Shown: in pieces, positions 15,287-23,848 of the stretch
Position numbering within the stretch: position 1 is the first letter of the stretch
How the letters are laid out: the number at the start of each line of letters is the position of its first letter
NCBI GenBank assembly: GCA_051000755.1
Contig: JBPCNZ010000116.1
Coordinates: forward strand, 1 to 31,412
DNA length: 31,412 nt
Source of the DNA: JALZAH01 sp051000755
GTDB lineage: Bacteria > Actinomycetota > Acidimicrobiia > Acidimicrobiales > Palsa-688
Direction: 5' to 3'
Program-made: the position numbers and the translations under genes
The notes under the pieces: model-generated
What the model was told of the DNA's origin: nothing
The model's input: the letters and a program-made list of their open reading frames with translations, nothing else
The model's database searches: none

Positions 15287-16390
15287 GTGAGCTCCGCCGC
15301 CGACGCTGACACGGCTGACCCCGCAGGGGGCTTGCGCCGGTCCCCGCTCGACGCCCGGCATCGCGCCCTGGGGGCCCGGCTGGTGGAGTTCGGGGGATGG
15401 GACATGCCCCTGCGCTATCCGACGGGCACGCTCGCCGAGCACCTGGCCTGCCGATCCGATGCCGTGGCGTTCGACGTCAGCCACCTGGGAACGGTGCGCG
15501 TCGTTGGCCCCCAGGCTTTCGAAGGGCTGCAGTCGACGCTGACCAACGATCTCACCAAGATCGGACCGGGTCGGGCCCAGTACACCCACCTGTTGGACAG
15601 CGACGCCTCGGTGCTCGACGACATCATCGTGTGGTGGGTCGACGACCAACGCTTCGACGTCATGCCCAACGCCTCCAACACAGCAAGGGTGATCGACGCC
15701 ATCGGCGGGCGCGACGTCACCGCCGAGCGAGCCGTCATCGCCGTGCAGGGCCCCAAGGCCCGCGAGATGCTGGCCCAGGTAGCTCCGGAGGCCGCCGCGG
15801 TCGGTCGGTTCCGGGTCACCACCTTCTCGTGGCAGGACACGGCCTGCGTAGCCGCGGGCACGGGCTATACCGGTGAGGACGGCGTGGAGTGCGCCATAGC
15901 CGCCGACCTGGCTCCCGCCTTCTGGGATGCGGTCCTGGCCTCCGGCGTCGTCCCGGCCGGCCTCGGGGCCCGCGACACCCTGCGATTGGAGGCAGCCCTG
16001 CCCCTGCACGGCCACGAGCTGGGACGCGGGATCACCCCGCTCCAGGCCGGCCTGGGCTGGGTCGTGTCGTGGACCAAGCCGGAGGGCTTCGTCGGGCGGG
16101 ACGCCCTCGAGGCCGAACGCACCGGCGGGGTACCCCGGGCCCTGATCGGGCTCGCCACCGAGGGGCGCCAGCCGCCCCGGGAGGGTGCCGAAGTCATGGT
16201 GGGGGACACCAAGGTGGGAGAGGTCACCAGCGGCAACTTCTCGCCCGTGCTGGGCCACGGCATCGCCCTGGCCCTCGTGGACACCAAGGAGAGCCTCGAG
16301 GGAGTCTCTGGGTTGCAGTTGGCCCAGCGGGGCCGCACGTTGCCGGCACAGATCGTGCCGCTTCCGTTCGTCACCAAGAGGAAGGGCTGA
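15287..16390 (+). CDS. gcvT: Glycine cleavage system T protein (aminomethyltransferase)
   Basis: Transfers the one-carbon unit from aminomethyl-lipoyl GcvH to tetrahydrofolate, releasing ammonia. It has 367 residues, normal for GcvT. Supporting stretches are SPLDARHRALGARLVEFGGW, MPLRYPTGTLAEH, FDVSHLGTVRVVGPQA, LTNDLTKIGPGRAQYTHLL and GTGYTGEDGVE, with the C-terminal barrel ending KVGEVTSGNFSPVLGHGIAL. It is first of a three-gene operon: gcvPA starts 6 nt after its stop. The GTG start is set by the upstream hexamer and by the length of the N-terminus. Confidence 0.95.
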   Translation: MSSAADADTADPAGGLRRSPLDARHRALGARLVEFGGWDMPLRYPTGTLAEHLACRSDAVAFDVSHLGTVRVVGPQAFEGLQSTLTNDLTKIGPGRAQYTHLLDSDASVLDDIIVWWVDDQRFDVMPNASNTARVIDAIGGRDVTAERAVIAVQGPKAREMLAQVAPEAAAVGRFRVTTFSWQDTACVAAGTGYTGEDGVECAIAADLAPAFWDAVLASGVVPAGLGARDTLRLEAALPLHGHELGRGITPLQAGLGWVVSWTKPEGFVGRDALEAERTGGVPRALIGLATEGRQPPREGAEVMVGDTKVGEVTSGNFSPVLGHGIALALVDTKESLEGVSGLQLAQRGRTLPAQIVPLPFVTKRKG

Positions 16391-16396
16391 CTGCTC

Positions 16397-17749
16397 GTGG
16401 GCCACTACGTCCCCCACACCGACGAAGAGTTGACCGGCATGCTCGCCGATCTGGGATTGTCATCACTCGAAGAGCTCTTCGAGGTGGTACCTGAGGCCCT
16501 GCGCCTGGCCACCGGGCTCGACCTGGCGCCCGGCATGTCGGAGGCTGATGTCGGGGTGGAGATGGAGCGCCTGGCCGGGCGCAACCAGGTTGGCCGCGAC
16601 CTGCTCTGCTTTGCCGGTGCCGGCGCCTACGACCACGAGATCCCGGCCGCCACCCGGTCGCTGATGTTCCGCTCCGAGTTCGTCACCGCGTACACCCCGT
16701 ACCAGCCCGAGGTGGCCCAGGGAGTCCTGCAGGCCCTGTTCGAGTACCAGACGATGGTGGCCCGCCTGTCGGGACTGGCGGTGGCCAACGCATCGCTCTA
16801 CGACGGGGCCAGCGCGGCCGTGGAGGCTTTGAACCTGGCGGTGGCCACCAAGCGCCGGGAGACGGTGTGGGTGAGCGGTGGCGTCCACCCCCATTGGCGC
16901 CAGGTGCTGGCCACGTTCGCCCGGGGGACCGGGCACCAGCTGGTGGACGTCCCGCTCCGTGACGGCGTCACGGACTGGGACGCGGCGCCGGACTCGGGCG
17001 AGGCGCCGGCCGCGGTGCTGGTCAGCACCCCCAACTATCTCGGGGCCATCGAAGATCTCGACCGGGCCAGGACCGTCGCCGACAACCACGGCGCGTTGCT
17101 CCTCGCCGGCTTCGACCCGGTCTCCTCGGGCCTCCTGCGGGCACCCGGCGACCACGGCGCCGACGTGGCGGTGGGGGAGGGCCAGCCGTTCGGCACGCCC
17201 CTGTCGTTCGGGGGCCCCTACCTGGGCCTGTTCGCTTGCCGCAGGGGGCGTGTGGGCTGGTTGCCCGTTTGTCTGGTGGGTTGGACCCTCGACGTCGGGG
17301 GTCGCACCGCCTACGTGACGACGCTGCGGGCCCGGGAGCAGGACATCCGCCGGGAGAAGGCGTCCTCGAACGTCTGCACCAACCAGACCCTCATCGCTGT
17401 GGGAGCTATGATCCAGCTGGCCTGGCTGGGTACCGGTGGCCTGCGGGAGCTGGCCCTGCGGTGTGCCCGAGGCACCCGTTACGCGAGAGAGGTGGTCACG
17501 GCCATCCCCGGTGTCGAGCTGGCCCACCCGGCGCCGACCCTGCGGGAGTTCGCCCTCCGCCTGCCCGTCGCCGCCCCCCTGGTCATCGAGCGGATGGCCG
17601 AGGAGGGGTTCCTCGCCGGTGTGGCCGTCGGCGTCGACGACGGCGTCGTCACCGATGGCGGCGACCAGTTGATCGTGGCGGTCACCGAACGGCGCACCCG
17701 CGAGGAGATCGATGCCTACGCCGCGACCCTGGAGAAGGTGGTCCGATGA
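16397..17749 (+). CDS. gcvPA: Glycine dehydrogenase (decarboxylating) subunit 1
   Basis: N-terminal half of the P protein, which decarboxylates glycine with PLP and loads the aminomethyl group on GcvH. It has 450 residues, normal for the split GcvPA type. Typical stretches are HYVPHTDEELTGMLADLGL, CFAGAGAYDHEIPAATRSL, FVTAYTPYQPEVAQGVLQAL, FEYQTMVARLSGLAVANASLY and EKASSNVCTNQTLIAV. It carries no PLP lysine; that is in subunit 2, with which it forms the working enzyme. The GTG start lies 6 nt after gcvT and the stop overlaps gcvPB as ATGA, so all three are translationally linked. Confidence 0.95.
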   Translation: MGHYVPHTDEELTGMLADLGLSSLEELFEVVPEALRLATGLDLAPGMSEADVGVEMERLAGRNQVGRDLLCFAGAGAYDHEIPAATRSLMFRSEFVTAYTPYQPEVAQGVLQALFEYQTMVARLSGLAVANASLYDGASAAVEALNLAVATKRRETVWVSGGVHPHWRQVLATFARGTGHQLVDVPLRDGVTDWDAAPDSGEAPAAVLVSTPNYLGAIEDLDRARTVADNHGALLLAGFDPVSSGLLRAPGDHGADVAVGEGQPFGTPLSFGGPYLGLFACRRGRVGWLPVCLVGWTLDVGGRTAYVTTLRAREQDIRREKASSNVCTNQTLIAVGAMIQLAWLGTGGLRELALRCARGTRYAREVVTAIPGVELAHPAPTLREFALRLPVAAPLVIERMAEEGFLAGVAVGVDDGVVTDGGDQLIVAVTERRTREEIDAYAATLEKVVR

Positions 17750-19338
17750 GTTCGACCGAGCAGCGCAGCAGCACGGACCACCACGCCACCGCCAGCGAGG
17801 CGGCGCGTTACCCGACATCGACCACGGTGTCGGCCGCCCCCGGGGGTCGGGCCCGGAGCGCGCCGATCATGGGCCGCGACACCGAACCGGCCATCTTCGA
17901 GTTCTCCAGCCCGGGCCGCCGGGCGTGGTCCTTCCGGACGACGGGGGTGCCCGAGTGGAGCGCCGAGGATCTGGTGCCGACCGCGTCGTTGCGTCCCCAA
18001 CCGCTCGAGCTGGCCGAGGTGTCCGAGCGAGATCTGGTCGGCCACGTCACCAGGCTGACCCACCGGCAGTACTCGGTCGACCTGGGTGCCTACCCGCTCG
18101 GCTCGTGCACCATGAAGTACAACCCGAAGCTCTGCGATGACGCCGCCTCCCTGCCCGGCCTGGCCGCATCGCACCCGGCCACGCCGCCGTCGCACAGCCA
18201 GGGGTGGTTGGAGCTGCTGTGGTCGTTGTCGGACATCCTGTGCCGGGTGACGGGCATGGATGCCGCTACCCTGCAGCCGCCCGCCGGTGCCGCCGGTGAG
18301 CTGACCGGCCTGCTGCTCATGCGGGCCTGGCACGAGGCTCGGGGCCAGCGCCGCACCAAGGTGATCATCCCCGACTCGGCCCATGGGACCAACCCTGCGT
18401 CGGTCACCCTCGGGGGCTACCAGACGGTGACGGTGCCGTCCGACGAGCGGGGCCTGGTGGACATCGACGCCCTGCGGGAACGGCTCGACACCGATGTGGC
18501 CGGCATCATGCTGACCAATCCGAACACCCTCGGTTTGTTCGAGGAGGACATCGCCGAGATCGCCGCTGCCGTCCACGAGGTAGAGGGCCTCCTCTACTAC
18601 GACGGCGCCAACCTCAACGCCATCCTCGGGGTGACCCGCCCCGGGGACATGGGCTTCGACATCGTCCACATGAACCTGCACAAGACGTTCGCCGTGCCGC
18701 ACGGTGGCGGCGGTCCTGGGGCCGGGCCGGTAGCCGTCTCCGAGCGCCTGGCCGCCTACCTGCCCGGGCCCGTGCCCCGCCGCAACGACGACGGGACCTT
18801 CGCCTGGTACCAGCCGGAGCATTCCATCGGACGGGTTCACACCTGGTACGGCAACACCCTCGCCCTGGCCCGGGCCCTGTCGTACATCCTGGCCAACGGG
18901 GGCGACGGTCTCCGGCGGGTGGCCGAGGGAGCGGTGCTCAACGCCAACTGGTTGCGCGATCGGCTGAGGGACGCCTACGACCTGCCCTTCGACCGGCCCA
19001 ACATGCACGAGTTCGTGGCGTCGACGTCATCGCTGAAGAAGGCGAACGGCACCCGGGCTCTGGACGTGGGCAAACGACTCCTCGAAGAGGGCTTTCATGC
19101 CCCGACCGTCTACTTCCCGCTGATCGTGGACGAGGCCTTGATGATCGAGCCGACGGAGACGGAGAGCCCGCAGACCCTGGCGGCCCTGGCCGACGCTCTG
19201 ATCGCCATCGCCGGCGATGCGAGCGGGGAGGGAGCCGAGGCGCCCCGTTCGACGCCGGTCAGGAGGGTGGACGAGGCCCGAGCGGCGCGCCACCTGATCC
19301 CGACGTGGGATGCCGGTCGGGAGGACCAGCCGGGCTGA
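17746..19338 (+). CDS. gcvPB: Glycine dehydrogenase (decarboxylating) subunit 2
   Basis: PLP-binding half of the split P protein, 530 residues. The PLP lysine is Lys313 in HMNLHKTFAVPHGGGGPGAG. YPLGSCTMKYNPK, DSAHGTNPASVTLGGY, LTNPNTLGLFEEDI and YYDGANLNAILG are strongly conserved family blocks. The first 45 or so residues are a poorly conserved Ser/Ala/Arg-rich extension, longer than usual, so a later start is conceivable, but the ATGA overlap with gcvPA supports the annotated one. The final 30 residues are also extra. Confidence 0.95.
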   Translation: MSSTEQRSSTDHHATASEAARYPTSTTVSAAPGGRARSAPIMGRDTEPAIFEFSSPGRRAWSFRTTGVPEWSAEDLVPTASLRPQPLELAEVSERDLVGHVTRLTHRQYSVDLGAYPLGSCTMKYNPKLCDDAASLPGLAASHPATPPSHSQGWLELLWSLSDILCRVTGMDAATLQPPAGAAGELTGLLLMRAWHEARGQRRTKVIIPDSAHGTNPASVTLGGYQTVTVPSDERGLVDIDALRERLDTDVAGIMLTNPNTLGLFEEDIAEIAAAVHEVEGLLYYDGANLNAILGVTRPGDMGFDIVHMNLHKTFAVPHGGGGPGAGPVAVSERLAAYLPGPVPRRNDDGTFAWYQPEHSIGRVHTWYGNTLALARALSYILANGGDGLRRVAEGAVLNANWLRDRLRDAYDLPFDRPNMHEFVASTSSLKKANGTRALDVGKRLLEEGFHAPTVYFPLIVDEALMIEPTETESPQTLAALADALIAIAGDASGEGAEAPRSTPVRRVDEARAARHLIPTWDAGREDQPG

Positions 19339-19343
19339 ACCCA

Positions 19344-19362
19344 CCCGGCACAACCCGCCGGG
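19344..19362. terminator. Possible bidirectional terminator hairpin
   Basis: CCCGGC (19344-19349) pairs with GCCGGG (19357-19362) around a 7-nt loop, in the 27-bp gap between the convergent gcvPB and DUF4115 genes. There is no T-tract, so termination is only suggested by position. Confidence 0.3.
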
Positions 19363-19365
19363 CTC

Positions 19366-21231
19366 CTACTGGAACTGCAGGTTGTAGGGATTGTTCGTGG
19401 CGCTGGCCGGCTGGTTGAGCACCATGCCGTTGATCTGCACGGAGATGGCGGCCGGGTTGCCCAGACGGACCCAGAACGGCCCGTTCTGGCTCTTCTGACT
19501 CCCGGAGGACAGGACGCCTTCGAAGACGACCTTGCCGGTCTGGTCGCCCTGGCGTATCTCGATCCAGCACGACCCGGAGCCGACGAAGCTGATCGTCGGG
19601 GAGCCGGTCACCTGATAGGTGGCCGTCGACGCCGTCCGGGACACCAGCGACGCGGGCGCAGCCGGGGCCGTGGTCGACGTGGTGGGCGCAGCCCTCGGGG
19701 CGACCGGTCGAGCGGCGCGCGGGTTGGACGAGCCCTGGTTGCCGATGACGACGGCGGAGACGACGCCAACAGCGGCGACCACCACGGCTAGGGCGACGGT
19801 CGCCACCCGCAGACCGCGGTGGCGAACCGGGCGGTGAGGTCCTCGGGCATGGCCGGCCCCACGCCGGGACGGTCGTCTGTGGCTCCGGTGGGCACCGCCT
19901 CCGCCTCCGACGGGCTCGACGCGCCCCGACCGAGCCAGTGCCGCCAGCTGGGCCCTGGTCTGCTCCGGTGCCACCGGTTGGAAGTTCCCGGGGCCAACGG
20001 GGGCCTCGACCGGTTGGCGCCACGGTCGGTCATGAGCGCCCGGAGGTGCGATGACCGCAGCGACCTGATCGGTCACGGCCTCGGCGGTGTCGGACCCAAC
20101 GGCGGTGTCGGACCCAACGGCGGTGTCGGACCCAATGGCCGTGTCGGACCCAACGGCCGTGTCGGAGCCAACGACCGCGGCATCAGCGTCCGAGGGTGGA
20201 AGGATCCGGAAGCCTTCGACGTCGCCCGCTCCCGCAGGTCCGCCGGAGATGCCGCCGGCGACGCCCCGGGAGATCGGCGCGGCCGCCACCCTGGCCGCAG
20301 GCTCGTCGACGTCCTCATCACTCCAGGCCTCGTCGTCGTGGGCCTCGTCGACGTCGGCGGCACGCACCACCCGGACGGATTCGGCGCCGTCGGCTGTGGT
20401 GGGAGGAGAGACCGGCGTACCGGCGAGGGCTTCGCTGGGATCGCCGGGATCGCCGGGTCGGGTCGTTGCGTTCTGGACGCCGGCGAAGGGCTGGATGTCG
20501 ATGGGCGGGGTGTCATCGACCCCGTCGGTGGCGTCGGAGCGATGATCCGCCAGGCTGATCGCACCGACGGGACCCGGGCCCCGGTCGCCCTCGGGCTCGC
20601 CAGCCCCAGCTTCACGGTCCCCGGCCTCGGCCCACGGGTAGCCGCCGATGCCCTCGGCGAAGTCGTCTCCTTCGAGGGTGCCCGGGTCGTCGTCTACGAG
20701 GTCGGAGTCGACGGACCCATCGCCGTGGTGGGTTTCGTCCCCGTCAATGGCATCGGCATCGGCGAGATCATCGAGGTCCTCATCGTCGACATCGGCGAGA
20801 CCGGGGTCGTCGCCGGTGGGCGGAAGACCGGCGTCGTCGCCGGCGGGCGGAGGATCGGGCAGGAGTATCCGGACTCCTTCGATCTCGGCGGGAGCTGGTC
20901 GGGCGGCCACCTCCTCGGGAGCGACGACAGGCGCGTCGGTGACGCCGACCGCCCCCGGCACGGCCACCGGTCGGGACATGGGGCGCGGGCTGATGCGAGG
21001 GTGGGTGGGGTCGGCCTCCACGACGCGGCGCACATGGTCGAGGAGGGGCGCTCCTGCGGGCGGGGCCAGGTCGACCCGGCGGTCGGCGCCCTGGTTGGTG
21101 AGCTGTCCGAGGGTGTCGAGGGCCCGGTGGTGGGCGGCGGCGGCCCCGCCACCGAACCGCATCCGACGGACGACCTCGACGCCACCGCCGACGACGACGA
21201 TCGCAAGGATCAACAGGATGAGGGCGATCAT
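19366..21231 (-). CDS. Two-helix membrane protein with RodZ C-terminal (DUF4115) domain
   Basis: A 621-residue envelope protein. An N-terminal transmembrane helix (about 2-18) is followed by about 450 residues of acidic, Pro/Gly-rich disordered sequence, with a basic stretch just before a second helix (about 475-497). After a Thr/Pro/Ala linker the C-terminal 80 residues (from about 538) read SFVGSGSCWIEIRQGDQTGK, FEGVLSSGSQKS and WVRLGNPAAISVQINGM. This matches the DUF4115 domain at the end of RodZ. The RodZ helix-turn-helix that binds MreB is absent. A cell-shape or wall role is inference. The ATG has GGAGG 7 nt upstream. The repeat GSDTAV/I occurs five times in the loop. Confidence 0.7.
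   Translation of the reverse strand: MIALILLILAIVVVGGGVEVVRRMRFGGGAAAAHHRALDTLGQLTNQGADRRVDLAPPAGAPLLDHVRRVVEADPTHPRISPRPMSRPVAVPGAVGVTDAPVVAPEEVAARPAPAEIEGVRILLPDPPPAGDDAGLPPTGDDPGLADVDDEDLDDLADADAIDGDETHHGDGSVDSDLVDDDPGTLEGDDFAEGIGGYPWAEAGDREAGAGEPEGDRGPGPVGAISLADHRSDATDGVDDTPPIDIQPFAGVQNATTRPGDPGDPSEALAGTPVSPPTTADGAESVRVVRAADVDEAHDDEAWSDEDVDEPAARVAAAPISRGVAGGISGGPAGAGDVEGFRILPPSDADAAVVGSDTAVGSDTAIGSDTAVGSDTAVGSDTAEAVTDQVAAVIAPPGAHDRPWRQPVEAPVGPGNFQPVAPEQTRAQLAALARSGRVEPVGGGGGAHRSHRRPSRRGAGHARGPHRPVRHRGLRVATVALAVVVAAVGVVSAVVIGNQGSSNPRAARPVAPRAAPTTSTTAPAAPASLVSRTASTATYQVTGSPTISFVGSGSCWIEIRQGDQTGKVVFEGVLSSGSQKSQNGPFWVRLGNPAAISVQINGMVLNQPASATNNPYNLQFQ
20083..20172 (-). repeat. 18-bp coding tandem repeat (VGSDTA) x5
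   Basis: Five consecutive 18-bp units, with plus-strand consensus GGCGGTGTCGGACCCAAC and only one or two changes per unit, encode VGSDTA repeats in the DUF4115 protein. The unit keeps the frame and is probably length-variable. Confidence 0.85.
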
Positions 21232-21443
21232 GGGCCCACCTCCCCGGAGCTCTGACGACGGGGACGAGGCAGACGAGAACAGCAGGCTGATACCACGTCA
21301 CTCCTTTCGAGCAGGGCTACCAAACGGACCGAGCCGAGTGGTCCTAGGCTACGAGACGACCGGACCGACGGCAGATCGCCCGGACCCATTTTCTGCGCTC
21401 ATCGGTGTGAAATCTGACCGGGGGAGGATCCCAGAGCGCTCGC

Positions 21444-21467
21444 ACTGTCACAGCGTGGCAGTACCCT
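21444..21467 (+). promoter_or_regulatory. Palindrome overlapping the -10 of the plsY-like gene
   Basis: TACCCT (21462-21467) lies 8 nt before the ATG at 21476. Directly upstream, ACTGTCAC (21444-21451) and GTGGCAGT (21455-21462) form an inverted repeat with one mismatch around AGC, touching the hexamer. A repressor bound there would block the promoter. The rest of the 244-bp gap to the divergent gene holds TAGCCT on the minus strand near 21344, a possible -10 for the DUF4115 gene. Confidence 0.4.
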
Positions 21468-21475
21468 CGGCACCG

Positions 21476-22183
21476 ATGCTGCCGATGACACCTGCGCCCC
21501 CGTTGTGGCGGGCCGGTCCCCGCCATCCGTACCCCGAACCCCGGCAGGTGCCCACCGTCCCCGCCTGGGTCCCCGTGCCCGCTGGATTCCTGGCCGGTTC
21601 CATCCCGTGGTCCAACCTGGCGGCCCGCCGGGTCGCCGGCGTCGACCTGCGCCGGATCGGCACCGGGACGGTGTCGGGCACCGGTCTGTTCGCGGTGGCC
21701 GGATTCGGCCCCCTCGCTGTGGCCGGAGTGCTGGAGGTGACCAAGGGGGCGGTCGGGCCCCTGCTGGCCGGACCCCAGCGCCCGAGGTTGGCCGCCGCCG
21801 CCGGCGCCGCCGCGGTCATCGGTCACAATTGGTCCCCGTGGTTGCGGGGGGCCGGAGGGCGAGGGCTGTCCCCGGCGCTCGGCGCCCTCGGGGTGACCGC
21901 TCCCGCGGCGTCGGCCACGCTGCTCGGTGGCATGGCCGGCGGCCGCCTGATCCGCCAGACGGCGATCGGATCGTTGCTGGCCGAACTGGCCGCCATCCCG
22001 GTGGCGCGCCGGACCCGAGGCCCCTCGGCGGGGTGGGCGGCGGCCGGCGTGGTCATTCCCATGATGATCAAACGCCTGGCGGGCAACACGAGACCGACGC
22101 CCGGTACCACCGCCCCGTATCTCTGGCGCTTCCTGCTTGACCGGGACCGCCGGCGCTCCCTGGTGACCGGGAGCCGGCCCTGA
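21476..22183 (+). CDS. Divergent PlsY-like membrane protein
   Basis: A 235-residue polytopic membrane protein with the layout of PlsY, the acyl-phosphate:glycerol-3-phosphate acyltransferase. GSIPWSNLAARRVAGVDLRR corresponds to PlsY motif 1, but the GSGNxGATN loop is GTGTVSGTG (62-70). VLEVTKGAVGP replaces LDxxKG, and GHNWSPWLRGAGGRGLSPAL replaces GHNFPVFLxFKGGKGVATAL, so GGKG becomes GGRG. Fold and motif order are kept, while glycerol-3-phosphate-binding residues are altered. It may use another substrate or be a PlsY paralogue. The start at 21476 fits the leaderless hexamer; an ATG at 21485 is an alternative. Its stop overlaps the start of degV. Confidence 0.65.
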   Translation: MLPMTPAPPLWRAGPRHPYPEPRQVPTVPAWVPVPAGFLAGSIPWSNLAARRVAGVDLRRIGTGTVSGTGLFAVAGFGPLAVAGVLEVTKGAVGPLLAGPQRPRLAAAAGAAAVIGHNWSPWLRGAGGRGLSPALGALGVTAPAASATLLGGMAGGRLIRQTAIGSLLAELAAIPVARRTRGPSAGWAAAGVVIPMMIKRLAGNTRPTPGTTAPYLWRFLLDRDRRRSLVTGSRP

Positions 22184-23022
22184 CCATCGGGATCGTGACC
22201 GACTCCGCGGCATCCCTGCCTGTTGCGGTCGCCGCCAACCATGCCATCACCGTCGTTCCTCTGGGGTTGACGCTCGGAGGCTCGTCCGTCCACGACGGCG
22301 ACCTCGATCTCGACGAGGTGGTGGCTCGCCTGGGCGAGGGGTTGAGCACGTCGGGCCCGTCACCGGGCGAGTTCGCCGAGGCCATCGCCAGGGCCGACAC
22401 GGGTGACGGTGTCGTCGTGCTCACCCTCTCGGAGAGGATGAGCGGGACCAACGGGTCGGCTCACCTGGCCGCCAAGTTGGAGGAGGACCGGACCGTCAGG
22501 GTCGTCGATACCGGAACCGCGGCGGGGGCGGAGGGACTGGTCGTGCTCGCCGCAGCCGTCCGGGCCCAGGCCGGCGCCTCCATCGACGAGGTGGTGGCCG
22601 CAGCCGAGGTGGCCGCCCGCCAGGTCCGCCTGGTGGCGACCCTGCCCACCCTGGATCATCTGGCGCAAGGCGGGCGGGTGCCCGGGGCTGCTGCCTGGGC
22701 CGGCCATCGCCTGGACCTCAACCCCCTCTTCGAGTTCAAAGGGGGCCACGTCCGACCCCTGCGTCCCATCCGGGGCCAGCGGGCGGCCCGGGAGCGCATC
22801 GTGGCGCTGTTCGCCCACCGCCTCCACCCCGAGGCGGACCTCCATGTGGCCGCCCTCCACGCCGGCGACCCCGACGGTGCCGAGCACATGCTCGACCTGG
22901 TCCGGGCCCACGTCGAACCGGCCAGTGCCTTCGTGGGCTCGTTCAGCCCGGTGATGGTCGCCCACACCGGGCCCGGCCTGGTCGGTCTGGCCTGGTGGTG
23001 GGAGGAGCGCTCAGCCGGGTGA
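22180..23022 (+). CDS. degV: DegV family fatty-acid-binding protein, probable CTG start
   Basis: DegV proteins bind a fatty acid and, in Firmicutes, present it to a fatty acid kinase. The first strand reads TIGIVTDSAASLP, the usual IxIVTDSxADLP. SERMSGTNGSAHLAA matches the LSSxLSGTYQSA block, RLVATLPTLDHLAQGGRV the LxxLxxGGRI block, and LNPLFEFKGGHVRPL the KPILxxxDGxI block. The only ATG/GTG/TTG in frame is the GTG at 22195, which would cut off the first strand. A CTG at 22180 keeps it, has GGGAG about 6 nt upstream and overlaps the previous stop as CTGA. I therefore start here. Pairing with a PlsY-like gene fits a lipid link. Confidence 0.8.
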   Translation: MTIGIVTDSAASLPVAVAANHAITVVPLGLTLGGSSVHDGDLDLDEVVARLGEGLSTSGPSPGEFAEAIARADTGDGVVVLTLSERMSGTNGSAHLAAKLEEDRTVRVVDTGTAAGAEGLVVLAAAVRAQAGASIDEVVAAAEVAARQVRLVATLPTLDHLAQGGRVPGAAAWAGHRLDLNPLFEFKGGHVRPLRPIRGQRAARERIVALFAHRLHPEADLHVAALHAGDPDGAEHMLDLVRAHVEPASAFVGSFSPVMVAHTGPGLVGLAWWWEERSAG

Positions 23023-23775
23023 GGTCGCCGCCAGCGTCCAGTCCGTGGCCGCCACGATGGGAGCGGTGGCCAGAACCCCGTAGGCATGACCCATGCCCGG
23101 CACCACGTCCAGGCGACGAGGCTCGTTGCAGTGGCGGTACAGCTCCACGCCGTCGCGGGCCGGGATGAAGCGGTCCCTGCTTCCGTGCACGATGGCGATG
23201 GGGATCTCGATAGCGGTGACGAGGGCGGCGGGGGGGAGCGGATCACTCCATCCCGGGGCCACGCGGACAGCCATGAGCCGCAGGGCGAGGGCCCGCCCGA
23301 TCCGGGTCTGGGTCAGCCCCGCGGCGAGGATGCCCTGGGCGCTGCGGGGGGCCCGCCACGTGGCGGGAGCGCTGACCGCCACGATGCCATCAATGTGGGC
23401 GGCGGGATCGGCGGCGTAGCGCAGGGCGGCGATGGCGCCCATGGAGGCGCCCACCAGGATGACCGCCAGCCCGTCCCGGCGGGCTTCGCTCACCGCGGCG
23501 GCGACGTCGTGGCGCTCGAGGTCGCCCAGGGTGCAGTGACCGTTGGAGCGACCATGACCACGGGAGTCATACGACAGGACGTGGTAGCGGGCCGCCACCA
23601 GGGCCTCGGCTTGGTGCTCGACCGCCCCGTCGGTGGTGGAGCCGGCGAAACCATGGACCAGGACGACGACGGCGCGGGGCTGCCTGGCGGTCCAGCGCCG
23701 GATGCGCAGATCGACGCGGTCGGTGGTGGCGAGCGTCCCTGGCGGCGAGGCCGGTCGGTGCTCTTCGGTGGTCAT
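23011..23775 (-). CDS. Alpha/beta hydrolase fold protein
   Basis: A serine hydrolase of 254 residues, probably an esterase or lipase of the serine-aminopeptidase S33 type. The oxyanion-hole motif VLVHGFAGST lies at about 38-47, the nucleophile Ser111 in GASMG, and the acid Asp201 in HGSRDRF. The catalytic His230 is in GMGHAYG. YDSRGHGRSNG is the typical loop between them. No signal peptide, so cytoplasmic. I chose the ATG at 23775 with GGAGA about 8 nt upstream; the frame extends 13 codons further. The 3' end overlaps degV by 12 bp, convergently. Substrate unknown. Confidence 0.87.
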   Translation of the reverse strand: MTTEEHRPASPPGTLATTDRVDLRIRRWTARQPRAVVVLVHGFAGSTTDGAVEHQAEALVAARYHVLSYDSRGHGRSNGHCTLGDLERHDVAAAVSEARRDGLAVILVGASMGAIAALRYAADPAAHIDGIVAVSAPATWRAPRSAQGILAAGLTQTRIGRALALRLMAVRVAPGWSDPLPPAALVTAIEIPIAIVHGSRDRFIPARDGVELYRHCNEPRRLDVVPGMGHAYGVLATAPIVAATDWTLAATSPG

Positions 23776-23848
23776 GGGAATGTCTCCGCTTCGCTCGCCG
23801 ACGGCCAGCGCCAAGGGTCGGGCCCCATCCTGGCGCGGTCTGGGAGGA

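Noticed and set aside
19819..21255. Long plus-strand frame opposite the DUF4115 protein
   Set aside because: Gly/Val/Arg-rich shadow; the minus strand has a ribosome-binding site, two transmembrane helices and a recognised C-terminal domain.
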